From Scleromitrula shiraiana (Eukaryota > Ascomycota > Leotiomycetes > Helotiales > Sclerotiniaceae), in contig JABELC010000004.1 in NCBI GenBank assembly GCA_028455995.1, positions 124,001 through 188,000 of the forward strand: a DNA stretch of 64,000 nucleotides. Direction: 5' to 3'. The notes under the pieces were generated by a model that was not told the DNA's origin, ran no database searches, and saw only the letters and a list, made by a program, of their open reading frames with translations. The translations under genes were made by a program, and so were the position numbers. This document shows, one piece after another, positions 25,401 through 35,891 of the stretch (position 1 is the stretch's first letter; each line of letters opens with the position of its first letter).

Positions 25401-25633
25401 CGTTTATATGTTACAAACAGGGACTTTGGGGTGCAGGTGTCAAGCTACTGAAGTCCAAAAAAGACTACGAATTTACGAAAGACTCAAGCACGGCGTCCAA
25501 GATTAGCGATAACGTGGAGGTATTTTATAATCATGAAATTGGTCAACTTATTGGTGGTGAATGGCAGCTTGAGGCAGAAAAGAAAGAAAATGTCGAGAAT
25601 ATCCTTATATTGCTAGAATACTCCTTGACTTGA
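16441..25633 (+). CDS. TcA-like Tc-toxin pore subunit, 3046 aa
   Basis: Exon 1 is only the ATG at 16441-16443; a 52-nt intron (16444-16495, GTATGT donor, CTAAT branch site, CACAG acceptor) follows, and exon 2 runs 16496-25633 without a break. Regions in order: helical N-terminus; VRP1-like shell with the Cys-x-x-Cys and Ser-Pro-x-Ala/Ser-Tyr motif near residue 329; a PA14-like beta domain near 1130-1200; the neuraminidase-like region near 1560-1760 with a Tyr-Pro-Glu-Asn-Trp motif; a channel region near 2520-2680, where a hydrophobic Gly-rich tip is followed by a long charged coiled helix; and the TcB-binding domain near 2698-2960 with a Asp-Phe-Pro-Gly-His-Tyr-Phe-Arg-Arg motif. In bacteria TcA pentamers bind cells, insert a channel and pass the cargo from TcB-TcC. 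It is longer than the roughly 2500 residues usual for bacterial TcA. No signal peptide. Pairs with the divergent TcB-TcC gene. Confidence 0.94.
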
Positions 25634-26016
25634 AGGAGATCAGGAGCGAGAGAGTAACGGTACCCATATAGTTGGACTTAGGAAAGTTGATGTTGTTATG
25701 TCGAGCTGTTGGAATTCCGAAGCACCGTTCAGTTGATATACAACCAGCTTCACATATATGCCCTAACCTGCATATCTGTATACGATACAGACATTCAGAA
25801 AAGAATGATAGATAATTATAAATTCTCCAAACATCCGTAAACTCAAATCTCCAACTATCACCACCACCCGAAGTCCCCCCGCCATACTCCACAACAACCC
25901 CACCAACCTCAAAACACTAATCCCTCCAGTCTCTCAATTCCCAAAAACCTCAAGTTAACAAAAGAAAATAAAAACAAAAAAGAAATTTTATTCAAGGTGT
26001 ACCTTGAATCGCAGAA
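25634..26016. other. intergenic between TcA and tRNA-Phe
   Basis: TcA 3' flank. Contains a perfect 9-bp inverted repeat with a 2-base loop at 25990-26009 just past the tRNA 3' end, and a T-rich run on the minus strand near 25976-25984 that could end Pol III transcription. Confidence 0.55.
25990..26009. repeat. 9-bp perfect palindrome beside tRNA-Phe
   Basis: The arms ATTCAAGGT and ACCTTGAAT flank a GT loop. It starts eight bases beyond the discriminator base of tRNA-Phe and would sit in the precursor trailer if transcription reaches the T-run beyond it. Confidence 0.6.
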
Positions 26017-26118
26017 TGCGGCTTCTGTGGATCGAACACAGTGCCTCCAGATAATCAGATAATGATGGGTTCTGAAGTTGACTTCAGTCTGGCGCTCTCC
26101 CAAGTGAGCTAAAGCCGC
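26017..26118 (-). tRNA. tRNA-Phe (GAA) with 29-nt intron
   Basis: The cloverleaf folds with a perfect seven-pair acceptor stem (26112-26118 with 26018-26024), discriminator A at 26017, a D arm, anticodon stem CCAGA/TCTGG, a loop with GAA anticodon and a canonical TTCGATC T loop. The 29-nt intron at 26053-26081 follows the base next to the anticodon, the standard place for eukaryotic nuclear tRNA introns, and contains a segment able to pair with the anticodon. Mature length is 73 nt before CCA addition. Confidence 0.95.
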
Positions 26119-28488
26119 TTGGGTTTTGTGTTTGTTTGATGGTGAGGGTCGCCGTATTTGAATATATATGACCAACAATCTGCATGGAAATAGATGGATC
26201 TGAATGAGGATCAAAGGGCTGACTATCTTGAATTGGTAAGTAGAGGAATTTGTGGGTTGGAGTTTGAAATTCCAATCGAGGGGGCTCGGAGTTGTGGTCG
26301 AGTGTCGTGGAAATGCTTGGATTTTAATATATCTTGTGCTAGGAATGATCTATTTGTTGATGTATTTACTTTTTTTTCATGCTCGAAGTGTTCACACACA
26401 AGCACCACCTTACCTCAAGGAAACCATTGTTTTCTTATGTATTGTGCAAACCAAGTGGGAGGCTCATCCGTCATGACCATTAGCAACACTCTTCCAGAGC
26501 AGCGTCATTGTAAAAATGCCATACCTAAGCCACTAGAAATAGACATAATGATCATGATTTTGAGTTTTTGAATTCTCAAGTTTCCAACTTCATAGTCTAA
26601 CCGCAAGTCTAACCGCAAGTCTGCACCTCAAGTCTGCACCTCTGCTGAATACCATATTAGCAAGAGTTGGCATAGGTTGGCATGTCCAACCAACAAATGA
26701 ATCGTTTCCAAAAAGCGCATGAAACTGATTTTCCAAGAGGATCAAACTTTGTTTCCTATCTTCCCTCATTATATGTTACCTCCCCTTTCCAAAAAGAGGG
26801 GAAAGTACACCAACCAGTAGTTAAATTGCTCATCATAGTCCTATACTTTCGCAAACTACTCTCTAGCTATCAATTTCCTCCGCCTCACCGGTTATCATTG
26901 TGCCCACACGCTTCCCTTCACTTCTATTCTATTATCCTCTCACTATACCGATTCAAATCTAGATATAAATCTAAACATCGAAGTCGAAACTCACAACTCC
27001 TTTTCTTCCAACATCCAAACTTGATTTCTCATTCCAAATGCAAATAATACCGTCACCAAAAAAACGGTAGCTAGTAACCACCTCTTATCAATCATGGGCT
27101 TACTTACACAAAACGTATAGACACAATTGCCTCCCAAATCAAACCATACCATACCATAACATCCCCCCCCCTCCCCGTCCTTCATTCAGTAAAAGATTTA
27201 TAGATCCTCCTTTCCTTCTTCTTCCCTACATTCCATTCTCCTCCTCCTCCTCCTCCTCCTCCTCCTCCTCCTCCTCCTCCTCCTCCTCACTCACCTCTTC
27301 TCCTTACCTCCACCTAATCTAGCACTTTACCTTCTTCTCTTCTTCACTCTCACCCACCATAAAATCCCCCCAACCCATCCTCTCACACCCTTTCCAAGTC
27401 CCGAACTCGGAACTCCCAATCCACAAATATAACCCATATCAACATCAACATCACCCATTCCCAATCCATAACCTCCCTCCTCCTCTCTCTTCCCCCATCC
27501 CCCACCATATCCATCCCCATATCCATCCCCATTTCCTCCCTCTATCAATATCATCATCAACATGATAGAAAAACACGAACTAACAACATACAACCCAACT
27601 ACACTATTCTCTCATATCGCTTATATAAAAAGAGAGAGGAATATATAAAATATATAATACACAATATATACAATATACAATATAAAACATAACATAACAT
27701 AAAAATAATTCCCAAATCTACACTCTATACCATACTAATAGCCAACCAACCAAACCAAACCAAACCAAACCATAGCATTCAAAAACCATCCATCCATCTC
27801 TTTTCCGCGTCGTATAATCAATCGTATTTACAATGGAATGGGAATGGGAATGGAATGGGAATGAGAAAGGAAAGGGAAAATAGCGTAAGATGTGCGGATT
27901 TATGATATAAGTAGAGAAATCAAATCAAATCAAAACAAAACAAATCGAGATTTATAAAATGAAACAAGGTTATTGTATAATTCCAAGATTGGGAGAAGGA
28001 TGGGGAGAGATATAGATATGTAAAAGCATAGATGAAATAGATAGGAGAGGAGAAAGGACATGATGGTTGTTGTTTGGAATGGAAAGGTTTGGTGTTATGG
28101 TGATGGTGATGGTGATGTTGATGTTGAGTTTGAATGGGTTTGGGGGGGTAGCTTGAGGCTGGGTTGAGGTGAGTTGAGTTGAGATTAGGTATGGATGGAA
28201 TGTATCTGTGATTGAAATGGAGATTCAAATAATAGGGAATATTTATATGGAAATTTTAATTTTGATTTTGATTTTGCTTTTCTATTATCAGTTTCATAGA
28301 AGTAGGTAAGCAGCTGTTGCACAAATATATGTGCGTGTACATCCATAACGCCAAATTCCTTCCAATACCACACGTTCTCACTCGATTTTCCCATTTTCCA
28401 ATCCTGTCTACAAACATCCATTTTCACTTCCTCTCGTCCTCTCTATCTCTTCCTCCCACCCCCGCTCAAGAATTCTCCCACCCCCTCT
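26119..28488. other. long intergenic region with simple-sequence tracts
   Basis: No convincing gene. The plus strand is strongly pyrimidine-rich from about 27120 to 27560, including a (CTC)n microsatellite at 27237-27288. AT-dinucleotide-like sequence follows near 27610-27720, and short GATG/GTT repeats near 28090-28190. Several short open frames are by-products of biased composition. Confidence 0.6.
27237..27288. repeat. (CTC)n trinucleotide microsatellite
   Basis: About seventeen uninterrupted copies of CTC/TCC lie inside a wider polypyrimidine stretch. Not within a coding frame that I can support. Confidence 0.9.
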
Positions 28489-29315
28489 CTACTTCTCAGG
28501 CGCATCCGGTAACCTCTCAACCACATACTTCCCCCTCGCCACACTAATAATCGGCACACCCGGCACCTTCCTAACCCTCCTCTTCAGCTCCCTATCATTA
28601 GTCGCCACAATATAAATCTTAAACTTCTGCACACGATCCACAATACAATCATCTGCATAAACACCCTTATGATCGCACTGCAGGCGTTCCCATCGTTCAT
28701 CTCTTGCTATGCGAAGCGCGATGCGATAGCGGGGTCCAAGTTTCTCCAGCTCGGCCATTACGCATGAGGTTATTATGGGGATACATTTTGCGTAGAGACA
28801 GTCCATTAGGGTTTCGAGGAGTGGTAGTTTGCGTTGTACGGTGTGGGAGAGGAAGTTGGTGTCGAGGAGGATGGGGTAAGGAGGGGTGAGAGAGGTGTTG
28901 TATTGGAAGAAGAGGGCGGTTGAGACTTGGGGTCTAATTATCGAGGGAGGAGATTAGTGGGTTGAACTGAGAAATAGAGGAGGGAGGAGGAAGAGGGAAG
29001 TGGAAAACTTACGCTTCTCGTACTAATTCTTTGGGTTTATTGGCATTTTCTTCGCCTTTGTCTTGATTGGCTTTTAATCGAGCATCATTCTGTCCAATTA
29101 TTCTTTTTACCTATGAAGGGATATTCAGTATAAGTATGATATGTATGCACGTATGTGATGATGTAGGTAGGAAGAGTAGTAGATGAGGTGGATGATTGAA
29201 TATATGAATTTGATAGGCTAATCGATAAGAAGCTTATGAAGGTGAAGAAGATAGAAGATAGAGAAATCAGAAAACTTACAGCTCCGAATTTACGGGTTAC
29301 TTTCGCTTTACCCAT
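28489..29315 (-). CDS. FCF1: rRNA-processing endonuclease FCF1 (UTP24), PIN domain
   Basis: Exons 29280-29315, 29013-29110 and 28489-28933 join to a 192-residue protein, close to the 189 of yeast Fcf1. The N-terminus starts with the conserved Met-Gly-Lys-Ala-Lys and Thr-Arg-Lys-Phe, and exon 3 begins with the family's Pro-Gln-Val-Ser and Leu-Phe-Phe-Gln-Tyr-Asn motif. The PIN catalytic acidic residues are visible in Leu-Asp-Thr-Asn-Phe, in the Met-Ala-Glu-Leu-Glu helix, in Tyr-Ala-Asp-Asp-Cys and in Thr-Asn-Asp-Arg-Glu. Fcf1 works in the small-subunit processome in the nucleolus and cuts pre-rRNA at the 5' end of 18S. Introns are 169 and 79 nt with GTAAGT donors. Confidence 0.96.
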
Positions 29316-30610
29316 TATTCCAATTCTTCTGTTGTGTGTATGTCTTGTATATTAATTAGTTGTATGTATTGCGATTGAGAAGAACGTTTGATGTCAAGGT
29401 GATATGAAGGTGTTTTTATTGATACGCATCTTTGAATGTGAAAATGATAAATTTGAGATTTAGAAATTATTCTGCCGGTTTAAATTGATCTACCGCCTTT
29501 GAACTTTCTTCGTACTATAATTGGCTAATCGCAGCAACTATTAATAATGAAAGTTCGAAGCTTATTGGACTAATAACGTTGATCAATCAATGATTATCCA
29601 AAAACTAGTCTCAATTAGGCTATTTATTTTTATTTATTTTATAGTTAGTTGCTTGGTTGGGGAATTGGGGAATGCAGGAACACGAGATGAGAAGGCAAAA
29701 GGGCAAAAAAAAGATGCAAAATAAGGAAAGGGTAAAAGAGAAATTCGAGGGAAAATACGAGACAAGAAAAGAAGTAAGAGAGAGAGAGAGAGAGCACTTG
29801 AGAGAAGAAGAAATAGATTGATGAGTAATAAAGTAAGGATTTTGTTGACTTTAACTCCTCTTTCATACATATCTAATACATGATACATAATACATAATAC
29901 ATACATCCAATAAATAAAGTAAATTCAATACAATTCAACAATCATCAATACCTTCATTTTTTTTCTTCTATTCTTCTATTGACCCTCTCTCTTGTACTTC
30001 TTCTTTTATTGTTACTCTACTTTTTTGAATAGTTACAATAAATTGTTCTAATGACCTTCTAAACTCCATTTACTTTCTCAAAATTGATTCTAATTGAGAT
30101 TCCTTGCATGATTTTTACTAGTTAATTCCAATTTACCCTTGCTAAAGAGTACTAAAAAAACGTACTGTTGTACCCTAAAGATTCAAAAGCCTCTGAGCCT
30201 CTGAGCCTCTCCCATCTCCTCATTTCAATCCGATCTCAACCCCCAAATTCCTGCTGCACGACAACGTAAAAGAATATTCGAATTATCGAGGTCGTGATCA
30301 GGTCTGGAGGTCAATTCTTGGGACGAATTCCAACTTTTCTAAGGTGGTTATTACGAAAAGATTTAGAAGATAGTGATATTATTCGAGGTTATTATCGATT
30401 CGTAGGATTCGACTTCTTTGACTTGAAGGTCATTTCTTGGATTTCAACAGACAAATTCAACTTAAGATTATTGCGACAATATACAAATAACCTCGTAATT
30501 CCTATAATTATACGAGGAAAGAAAGAATTAAAACGGATTCTCACGAAATACAGATCTTAGATTTATCGACCGTTACATATTAGAAAGAGAATAAAAGGAA
30601 ACAAACAAGG
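29316..30610. other. intergenic between FCF1 and CSI2-like gene
   Basis: Divergent upstream DNA for both genes, with a (GA)n run at about 29777-29794 and ATACATA-type repeats near 29875-29905. An 88-codon open frame at 30294-30560 precedes the CSI2-like ATG but looks like leader sequence, not a gene. Confidence 0.55.
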
Positions 30611-31774
30611 ATGCGATTCTCAACTTCTGCAGTGGTATCTACTGCATTTGTTGCAATTTCATTATTTGCAACACCCATTATCGCAGCAGATGATTCCACT
30701 ACAGCAGCTCCAGCAGCAACTAAGGCGTCTGTAGCAGCCACTGAAACAACAGCAACATCGGATTTACCCAACCTCTCGAGTGTCGCAGCATCGGAATCTT
30801 CAGCGGCCGCAGCATCTACAGAAACCACAACCACAACATCATCAAGTGACACAACAGCGACAGGGACTACTTCAACGGGTGGTTCAGTTGCTGTAATTAC
30901 GGGTGATTCCACCGATACTGGAACTCCTCTACCAACGGATTTACCAACTGTAGCTGGTGCTTTTAAAATTCCTACTCCTACCGTTCCTCCAACTGCAAAT
31001 GCACCATTTATGAAATTATCCAATTATCCCGAGGGAACAGTCTTTATCGCCGTAGGCGCCATCCTCGGATTCTTCGCCCTATCCGTCCTACTCTGGCGTA
31101 CTCTAGTCGCCTGGTCCCTCCACCGCTCCGTCAAAAGAGCAGCCATGCAACAAAACCTCGTCGATTCCAAAGTTCTCTTCCAAAACCCCACAACCCCCTT
31201 CTACAAATACGCCGACAAAGAATCTACCATCTCCCTGGCAGGAATGGGCGCAGCAGGTGGAAAATCAGGACATGGAAAGAAAGGAAGACCAAATACCGCA
31301 AATGCAGCAGGCCATCAATCTCAAAGTTCCCTCTTCTTCTCGCCTACTGCTCATGCTGGTAGTACAGCAGGTAATCGCGCATCCAGTTACCTACCAGCAG
31401 GCTACTACGCAGCTGGTGCCTCGGCCCCCGCAAACGGAATGAGTAGCACGCATCTCGGTGATCGCCAAAGCATCAGCATGTCGAATCTCAACCCATCGCA
31501 GGGATATGCTAGAGCGCATGGAATGGGTCATTCGCCACCGGAGAGTCCAGGGTATAATAGCCCTGGGTTTAGAGGGAGCTCCAGTACGTTGGACTTGAAT
31601 AGAGGGGGTGCTGGAAGAGGTGGAGATGGGGATGTGAGGGCGCCGAGTGCTTATTTGGAGGATTTGTTTGAGGGGGATGCGTTGCCTACGCCTGGGTCGG
31701 GATCGGGATCGGGACCAAGTCATTTGAGGAGTGCGAGTGGGAGTGGGGGGAATAGGAGGTCAGGGAGATTCTAG
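30611..31774 (+). CDS. CSI2: CSI2-family single-span membrane protein, 387 aa
   Basis: Single exon from ATG 30611. Residues 1-25 form a clear signal peptide ending near Ile-Ile-Ala-Ala. Residues 26-125 are a Ser/Thr/Ala-rich, probably O-glycosylated ectodomain. A Pro-Thr-x-Pro segment leads to one transmembrane helix at about 143-165 (Gly-Ala-Ile-Leu-Gly-Phe core) followed by a Trp-Ser-Leu-His-Arg-Ser-Val-Lys-Arg membrane-proximal motif. The remaining 210 residues are Gly/Ser/Asn-rich and presumably cytosolic. The helix and juxtamembrane motif fit the ascomycete Csi2 family, linked in yeast to chitin deposition and the bud neck. Convergent with BIG1. Confidence 0.68.
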   Translation: MRFSTSAVVSTAFVAISLFATPIIAADDSTTAAPAATKASVAATETTATSDLPNLSSVAASESSAAAASTETTTTTSSSDTTATGTTSTGGSVAVITGDSTDTGTPLPTDLPTVAGAFKIPTPTVPPTANAPFMKLSNYPEGTVFIAVGAILGFFALSVLLWRTLVAWSLHRSVKRAAMQQNLVDSKVLFQNPTTPFYKYADKESTISLAGMGAAGGKSGHGKKGRPNTANAAGHQSQSSLFFSPTAHAGSTAGNRASSYLPAGYYAAGASAPANGMSSTHLGDRQSISMSNLNPSQGYARAHGMGHSPPESPGYNSPGFRGSSSTLDLNRGGAGRGGDGDVRAPSAYLEDLFEGDALPTPGSGSGSGPSHLRSASGSGGNRRSGRF

Positions 31775-33306
31775 ATTTTGAGGGGCAACGTAATGGATGA
31801 GGGAATGGGGAAGGGAGTGTTTGGGTGGTGGTGATTTTCCAAGGGGAGTGGGGAGCGAGGAGGTAGGTTTTTTATTGCGCGGATTGGATTGGATTGGATT
31901 GTATGAGTTGGATTATCAATTCATCATTGAGAAAGCGGCCGGGAATTATATCTGGCTTGGTTTAGCTGATTTGGTTTGGTTTGGTTGGATTGATTGAATT
32001 ATTCGTCTGGTTGTATACTGATAGTTTGTTTTTGTATAGCGGTTGAAATTGGAGATTAGCAGGGGCGTTTTTTAGATACTTTAATTGAGTATTTTTGGGT
32101 TGGTATGTTGTGTGAATGGGATGGGATGGTTTGGGTGGTTTGGGTGGTTTGAAGGGACATTGATATTTTTTGATTAAAGTGAGAGGGATTCAATGCATTG
32201 ATATGAATTGGAGCGGATGAATAGAAAAACGGAGGGGAAGTAGTACGTTAGTACGTTAGTACGTTAAGTTAGGTTAGGTTAGTTAGGAAGTTAGTTTATT
32301 GATACAGAAATGAAATACAGAAATGAATAACCACGATATCGTACGATACCATTCTATCTATACAGATCCAGATGCATGTATATAAATATATCAGATGCGA
32401 AGATTAAATATTATGGTAGATTGGATTTAGATTTTGATTTTGATTGTGCGAGGGATGGGATGGGATGGGAGGAGAGGAGAGGAGAGGACAGGAGAGGAGA
32501 GGAGATGAGATATACTGTGCCTTTGTTTGATTTAGATTACTATGGTATTTTTTGTTTGGTCTGAGGAATGAGAAAAGGGATGGGAAGGGAAAGGGAGGGA
32601 AGGGAAGGGAAGGGAAGGGAAGGGAAGGGAAGGGAAAATAGGATTTTAATACGTATGTTATGTTATGTTATGTTATTGTTGTTTATATTTGTATATCTAT
32701 ATATCTATATATCTATATATCTAGTCAGGCATCTATCATATCAGATATGAAGATCTGAAGATATGAAGATCTGAAGATTCAGGAACGGAAAGGAAGTTAA
32801 GGTTCCAGCTAGTTAGTGCTCAATCATATCGTAAGGGGGAGACGGGATAGATAGATAGATGGAATATATGGATGGGATGAGGGGTTTTGGTAGTTTAGTA
32901 GTTTGGTTGATTTATTGGTTAGTGGGTGCCGGGTGGGGGGGGGTATAAATATTTAGGTATGAGAGATGGTGGGATATGGAGGATATATATAGACAGACAG
33001 GCAGGTGGAGGGATAGACATACAAACAAACAATGAGACCAGTGCAAGCAAGAGGCAAGAGAGAAGTCAAGTAGTGTAAAACCTCAACCTCAACCTGACCT
33101 GACCAGACCAGACCAGACCAGGTCAGACACGAGAAACTAATTTGAAAACAAAATGGCCATGACTGTATTCTATACACATACGAGGGAGGGAAAAACTAAT
33201 ATACATCTCCCAGCCCACTCTCATAAGCAATCAAAACTCCAATTCCCATCCCGATCCCATTCCCTTCGAGGAAAACAAACATGCAAAGTACTTGAGTAGA
33301 GTAAAA
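31775..33306. other. convergent 3' region with many microsatellites
   Basis: Between the stops of the CSI2-like gene and BIG1. It holds GGATT repeats near 31882-31900, GGAGA repeats near 32470-32505, GGGAA repeats at 32581-32637, TATCTATA repeats at about 32692-32722, and paired GAAGATCTGAA units near 32745-32775. No coding frame is supported. Confidence 0.65.
32581..32637. repeat. (GGGAA)n purine microsatellite
   Basis: About ten tandem five-base units on the plus strand, all purine, in the 3' intergenic gap between the CSI2-like gene and BIG1. Confidence 0.85.
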
Positions 33307-34457
33307 TTATTGTTTTTTCTGAGCTGCCGGTCCGTTCTCCTTGTCAAAAGCACCATATGAAACTTGGAGACTAGAGACTGCGTTGAGACCAACGGAGAGG
33401 ATACTGATGAGGAGGACTGCAACTAGGAGGCCCATGAAGATACCTTTATTCAGTTGTTAGTTGTAATACTTCAATAACATATACATGGATGAATAAATGA
33501 AGGGATGAGGGAGGATAGAAGAGAAACAGGGCCAACAAACCAGGAGTAAAGTACTGATACTTCTCAAACAAAGGTCTAGAATCATAAGCATGTTTCGATG
33601 AGTTATGAGCTCGGATTCGGAAATCTCGCTTTAGATCCATGTGTTCCATGCTTTCGAATTTAGCATCGTAAATGACGGATTCGAATTGTGGTTCGTTGTC
33701 TTCGAGAATTTGTCCAACGGGTGTTGTCGTGTAGATGACTGTGTATTCGGGGCCGTTTGCGAGATGGGAGAAGATCTTGTTGTTGAGTATGGCATCTAGT
33801 GTTTTGTTAGTATGGGTTATGATGGATGGATGGATTTGCCTTCAAGTAAAGGAAGGGAAACATACCGTGATCAGCCAAACCCTCAGCTCTAGCATTCTTC
33901 TCAGTAGACAATCCATTCATATCCACCACGACAATATTCTTCATTCCATCCTCAGCCTTTGTGTCGGGAATCTCAGATCCAAGTATCACTTTGTCGGTAC
34001 CACACGAAGCACGAATTTGCTCTATTAATTTCTCAACCACATTGACATCTTCCGAAACCATATCCGTAAAACGATGGGATCCTCCCACTCTAGAAGATGT
34101 AATAGTATTCCTCAAATACGGCATCGTATCCTCACCAGCGAGATCTCCAGATGTAAGACCCGGTTGTTGGATTAAGACATAAAGATCCGAAGGACATGAT
34201 TTCAGGAACCCATTCGTAGATTTCAAAACAGAAGTCGTAGATTGTAGCGATTGAAACTCCTCCGCCTCATTCCGAATCGAACTATCCATAGATTCTATCG
34301 TCAATATCTCTGCATCTGCACCCATCCACTCGGGGTAAAATAAAGAATTGTTGGATACGTACTCCGAGGATGAGAAGTAAAGAAATGGCGAAGTATCTTT
34401 AAATGCCTGTACCGCGACAGAGCAATATAATAACGTTCCTGCAATTGAGTACCGCAT
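33307..34457 (-). CDS. BIG1: BIG1 ER membrane protein (beta-1,6-glucan synthesis / V-ATPase assembly family)
   Basis: Exons 33866-34457, 33541-33795 and 33307-33443 join to 327 residues. The first true ATG is at 34457, since the open frame farther upstream begins only with TTG. The N-terminal 18 residues are a signal peptide, followed by the family's Ala-Phe-Lys-Asp-Thr-Ser-Pro-Phe. Exon 2 carries a Tyr-Thr-Thr-Thr-Pro motif, and a conserved Phe-Glu-Lys-Tyr-Gln-Tyr-Phe-Thr-Pro-Gly stretch precedes a single C-terminal transmembrane helix (Gly-Ile-Phe-Met-Gly-Leu start) and a short basic tail ending Lys-Lys-Gln. Big1 is an ER protein needed for normal beta-1,6-glucan and is related to the V0 assembly factor Voa1. 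Introns are 70 and 97 nt. Confidence 0.9.
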
Positions 34458-34795
34458 CTTTATCAACTGTCCGTCTGCTTGTTTGCTCGTCTACCTTTGG
34501 ACGTCGTTCGTGAGTTTCGTGAATTCGAATGCTGTTGATGCGTGAAGCTGGTTCAATCCACCTTAAGCTCGATAAGTGCCATGCAGCAACAAGCTCTAGC
34601 TGACTAATCACTTACGGTAAACACCGAGCACCGTACTGCCCAATGAATTGGTTTATCCCTACCCCAGAAATCAAATTTCCCATTCCAAATTCCTTCTTCG
34701 AAAACCCAGCTGCATTGCGCGGCGCAAAAAATTCCAAACCTCATACCATACCACCAACCATCTTACCACCTCCCCTCTCCTCCTCCATATAAATT
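34458..34795. other. short divergent upstream region of BIG1 and RRP17
   Basis: 338 bases holding both promoters. No clear element apart from a CA-rich pyrimidine stretch just before the RRP17 ATG. Confidence 0.5.
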
Positions 34796-35646
34796 ATGGA
34801 CCCATCATGGATAGTCAAACCACGCCCCAAGCGATCCGTCCTCCCACGACTATCTAAAAAACGCAAAATCGACCATAAGATCGACGAGATCAATTTTGAT
34901 ACGTCGGCGCGAGAGGATTATCTAACGGGGTTTCATAAGAGGAAGGTTCAGAGGGCGAAGAGGGCTCAGGAGGAGGCGGAGAAGAAGGCTAGGGAGGAGA
35001 GGATTGTTTTGAGGAAGCAGGTTTGTTAGATTTTTTTATTTTTGGGGGTTTCTTTTCTGAGATTGAGGGGTAGGGAAGAGGATTGGGGATGGGGGAAGGT
35101 AGTTCGGTCCATTGGTATATTGGTTCATTGATTGATTAATTGGTTGTTTGGCTAATTAAGATGACTACCTAGTTGCGCGAGGAAAGAAAACAGGAATTAG
35201 ATGAACATGTGAAGGCAGTCAATGCACTATTGGAAGATGTAGACGAAGGATTCGATGCCGGAGCAGATCAGGAAGAATGGGGCGGGATAGAAGATGATGA
35301 TAATGATGAGAAGTCAAAGAGAGAGGAAGTTATTGATCATGAAGAGGAGTATATTGATGAGGATAAATATACGACAGTTACGGTTGAAGCGGTGGATATT
35401 TCTAAAGAAGGTCTAAAGAGACACAGAGATGAAGATGAAGAGAGTGATGAAGATGCGGCTGCAAAGAAAGAGAAATGGGAATCAAAATCGAATACGGAGG
35501 ACACAGAGAAACCTAAGAAGGTTTGGCCAAAAAAGGAGAAAAAGAAGAAGTTCAGATATGAGAGCAAGGCGGAAAGAAAGGTGACGAGAATAAAGCAAAA
35601 GGCCGGAAGCAAATCAAGAGCAGATGCTCGACGTGGAAATGGTTGA
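34796..35646 (+). CDS. RRP17: RRP17/NOL12-family ribosome biogenesis nuclease, 232 aa
   Basis: Exons 34796-35020 and 35173-35646 join in phase 0 across a 152-nt intron with GTTTGT donor and CTAG acceptor. Residues 20-75 contain the family core: a basic stretch, Ile-x-Phe-Asp, a Arg-x-Asp/Glu-Tyr-Leu-Thr-Gly-Phe-His-Lys-Arg-Lys motif and a long Ala/Lys/Glu helix. Exon 2 continues the helix, then turns acidic, then ends in a Lys-rich nucleolar-type tail. Yeast Rrp17 is a 5'-3' exonuclease of the 60S pre-ribosome; human NOL12 belongs to the same family. Confidence 0.9.
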
Positions 35647-35891
35647 ATGGCAATCTATTAACAACTTTTTTCTTTCAAATCTGAATCCGCAGCAATATTT
35701 GGTATGTGACTTCGATATCAATCGAAAAGAGCAAAATCATGTAATAAAAAATGAAGCAGCGTAAACACCGCCAGCGCATACGAGGCTTAACTGTAATTAT
35801 TCCGCAACCCATGCATGAACCGAAAAAAAAGCTCTAGAACAGAATCTCTCCATTGATGACCAACACCTCAAACCCTCTACAATATTGTAAC

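Noticed and set aside
7595..25633. Bacterial contamination as the source of the Tc genes
   Set aside because: Both genes carry spliceosomal introns needed for the frame and are continuous with fungal genes on both sides.
26194..27047. Several 60-125 codon ORFs after tRNA-Phe
   Set aside because: They overlap each other on both strands, lack motifs and follow skewed base composition.
30294..30560. 88-codon ORF before the CSI2-like gene
   Set aside because: Basic and hydrophobic mixture without a recognisable domain, in the expected 5' leader; no independent support.
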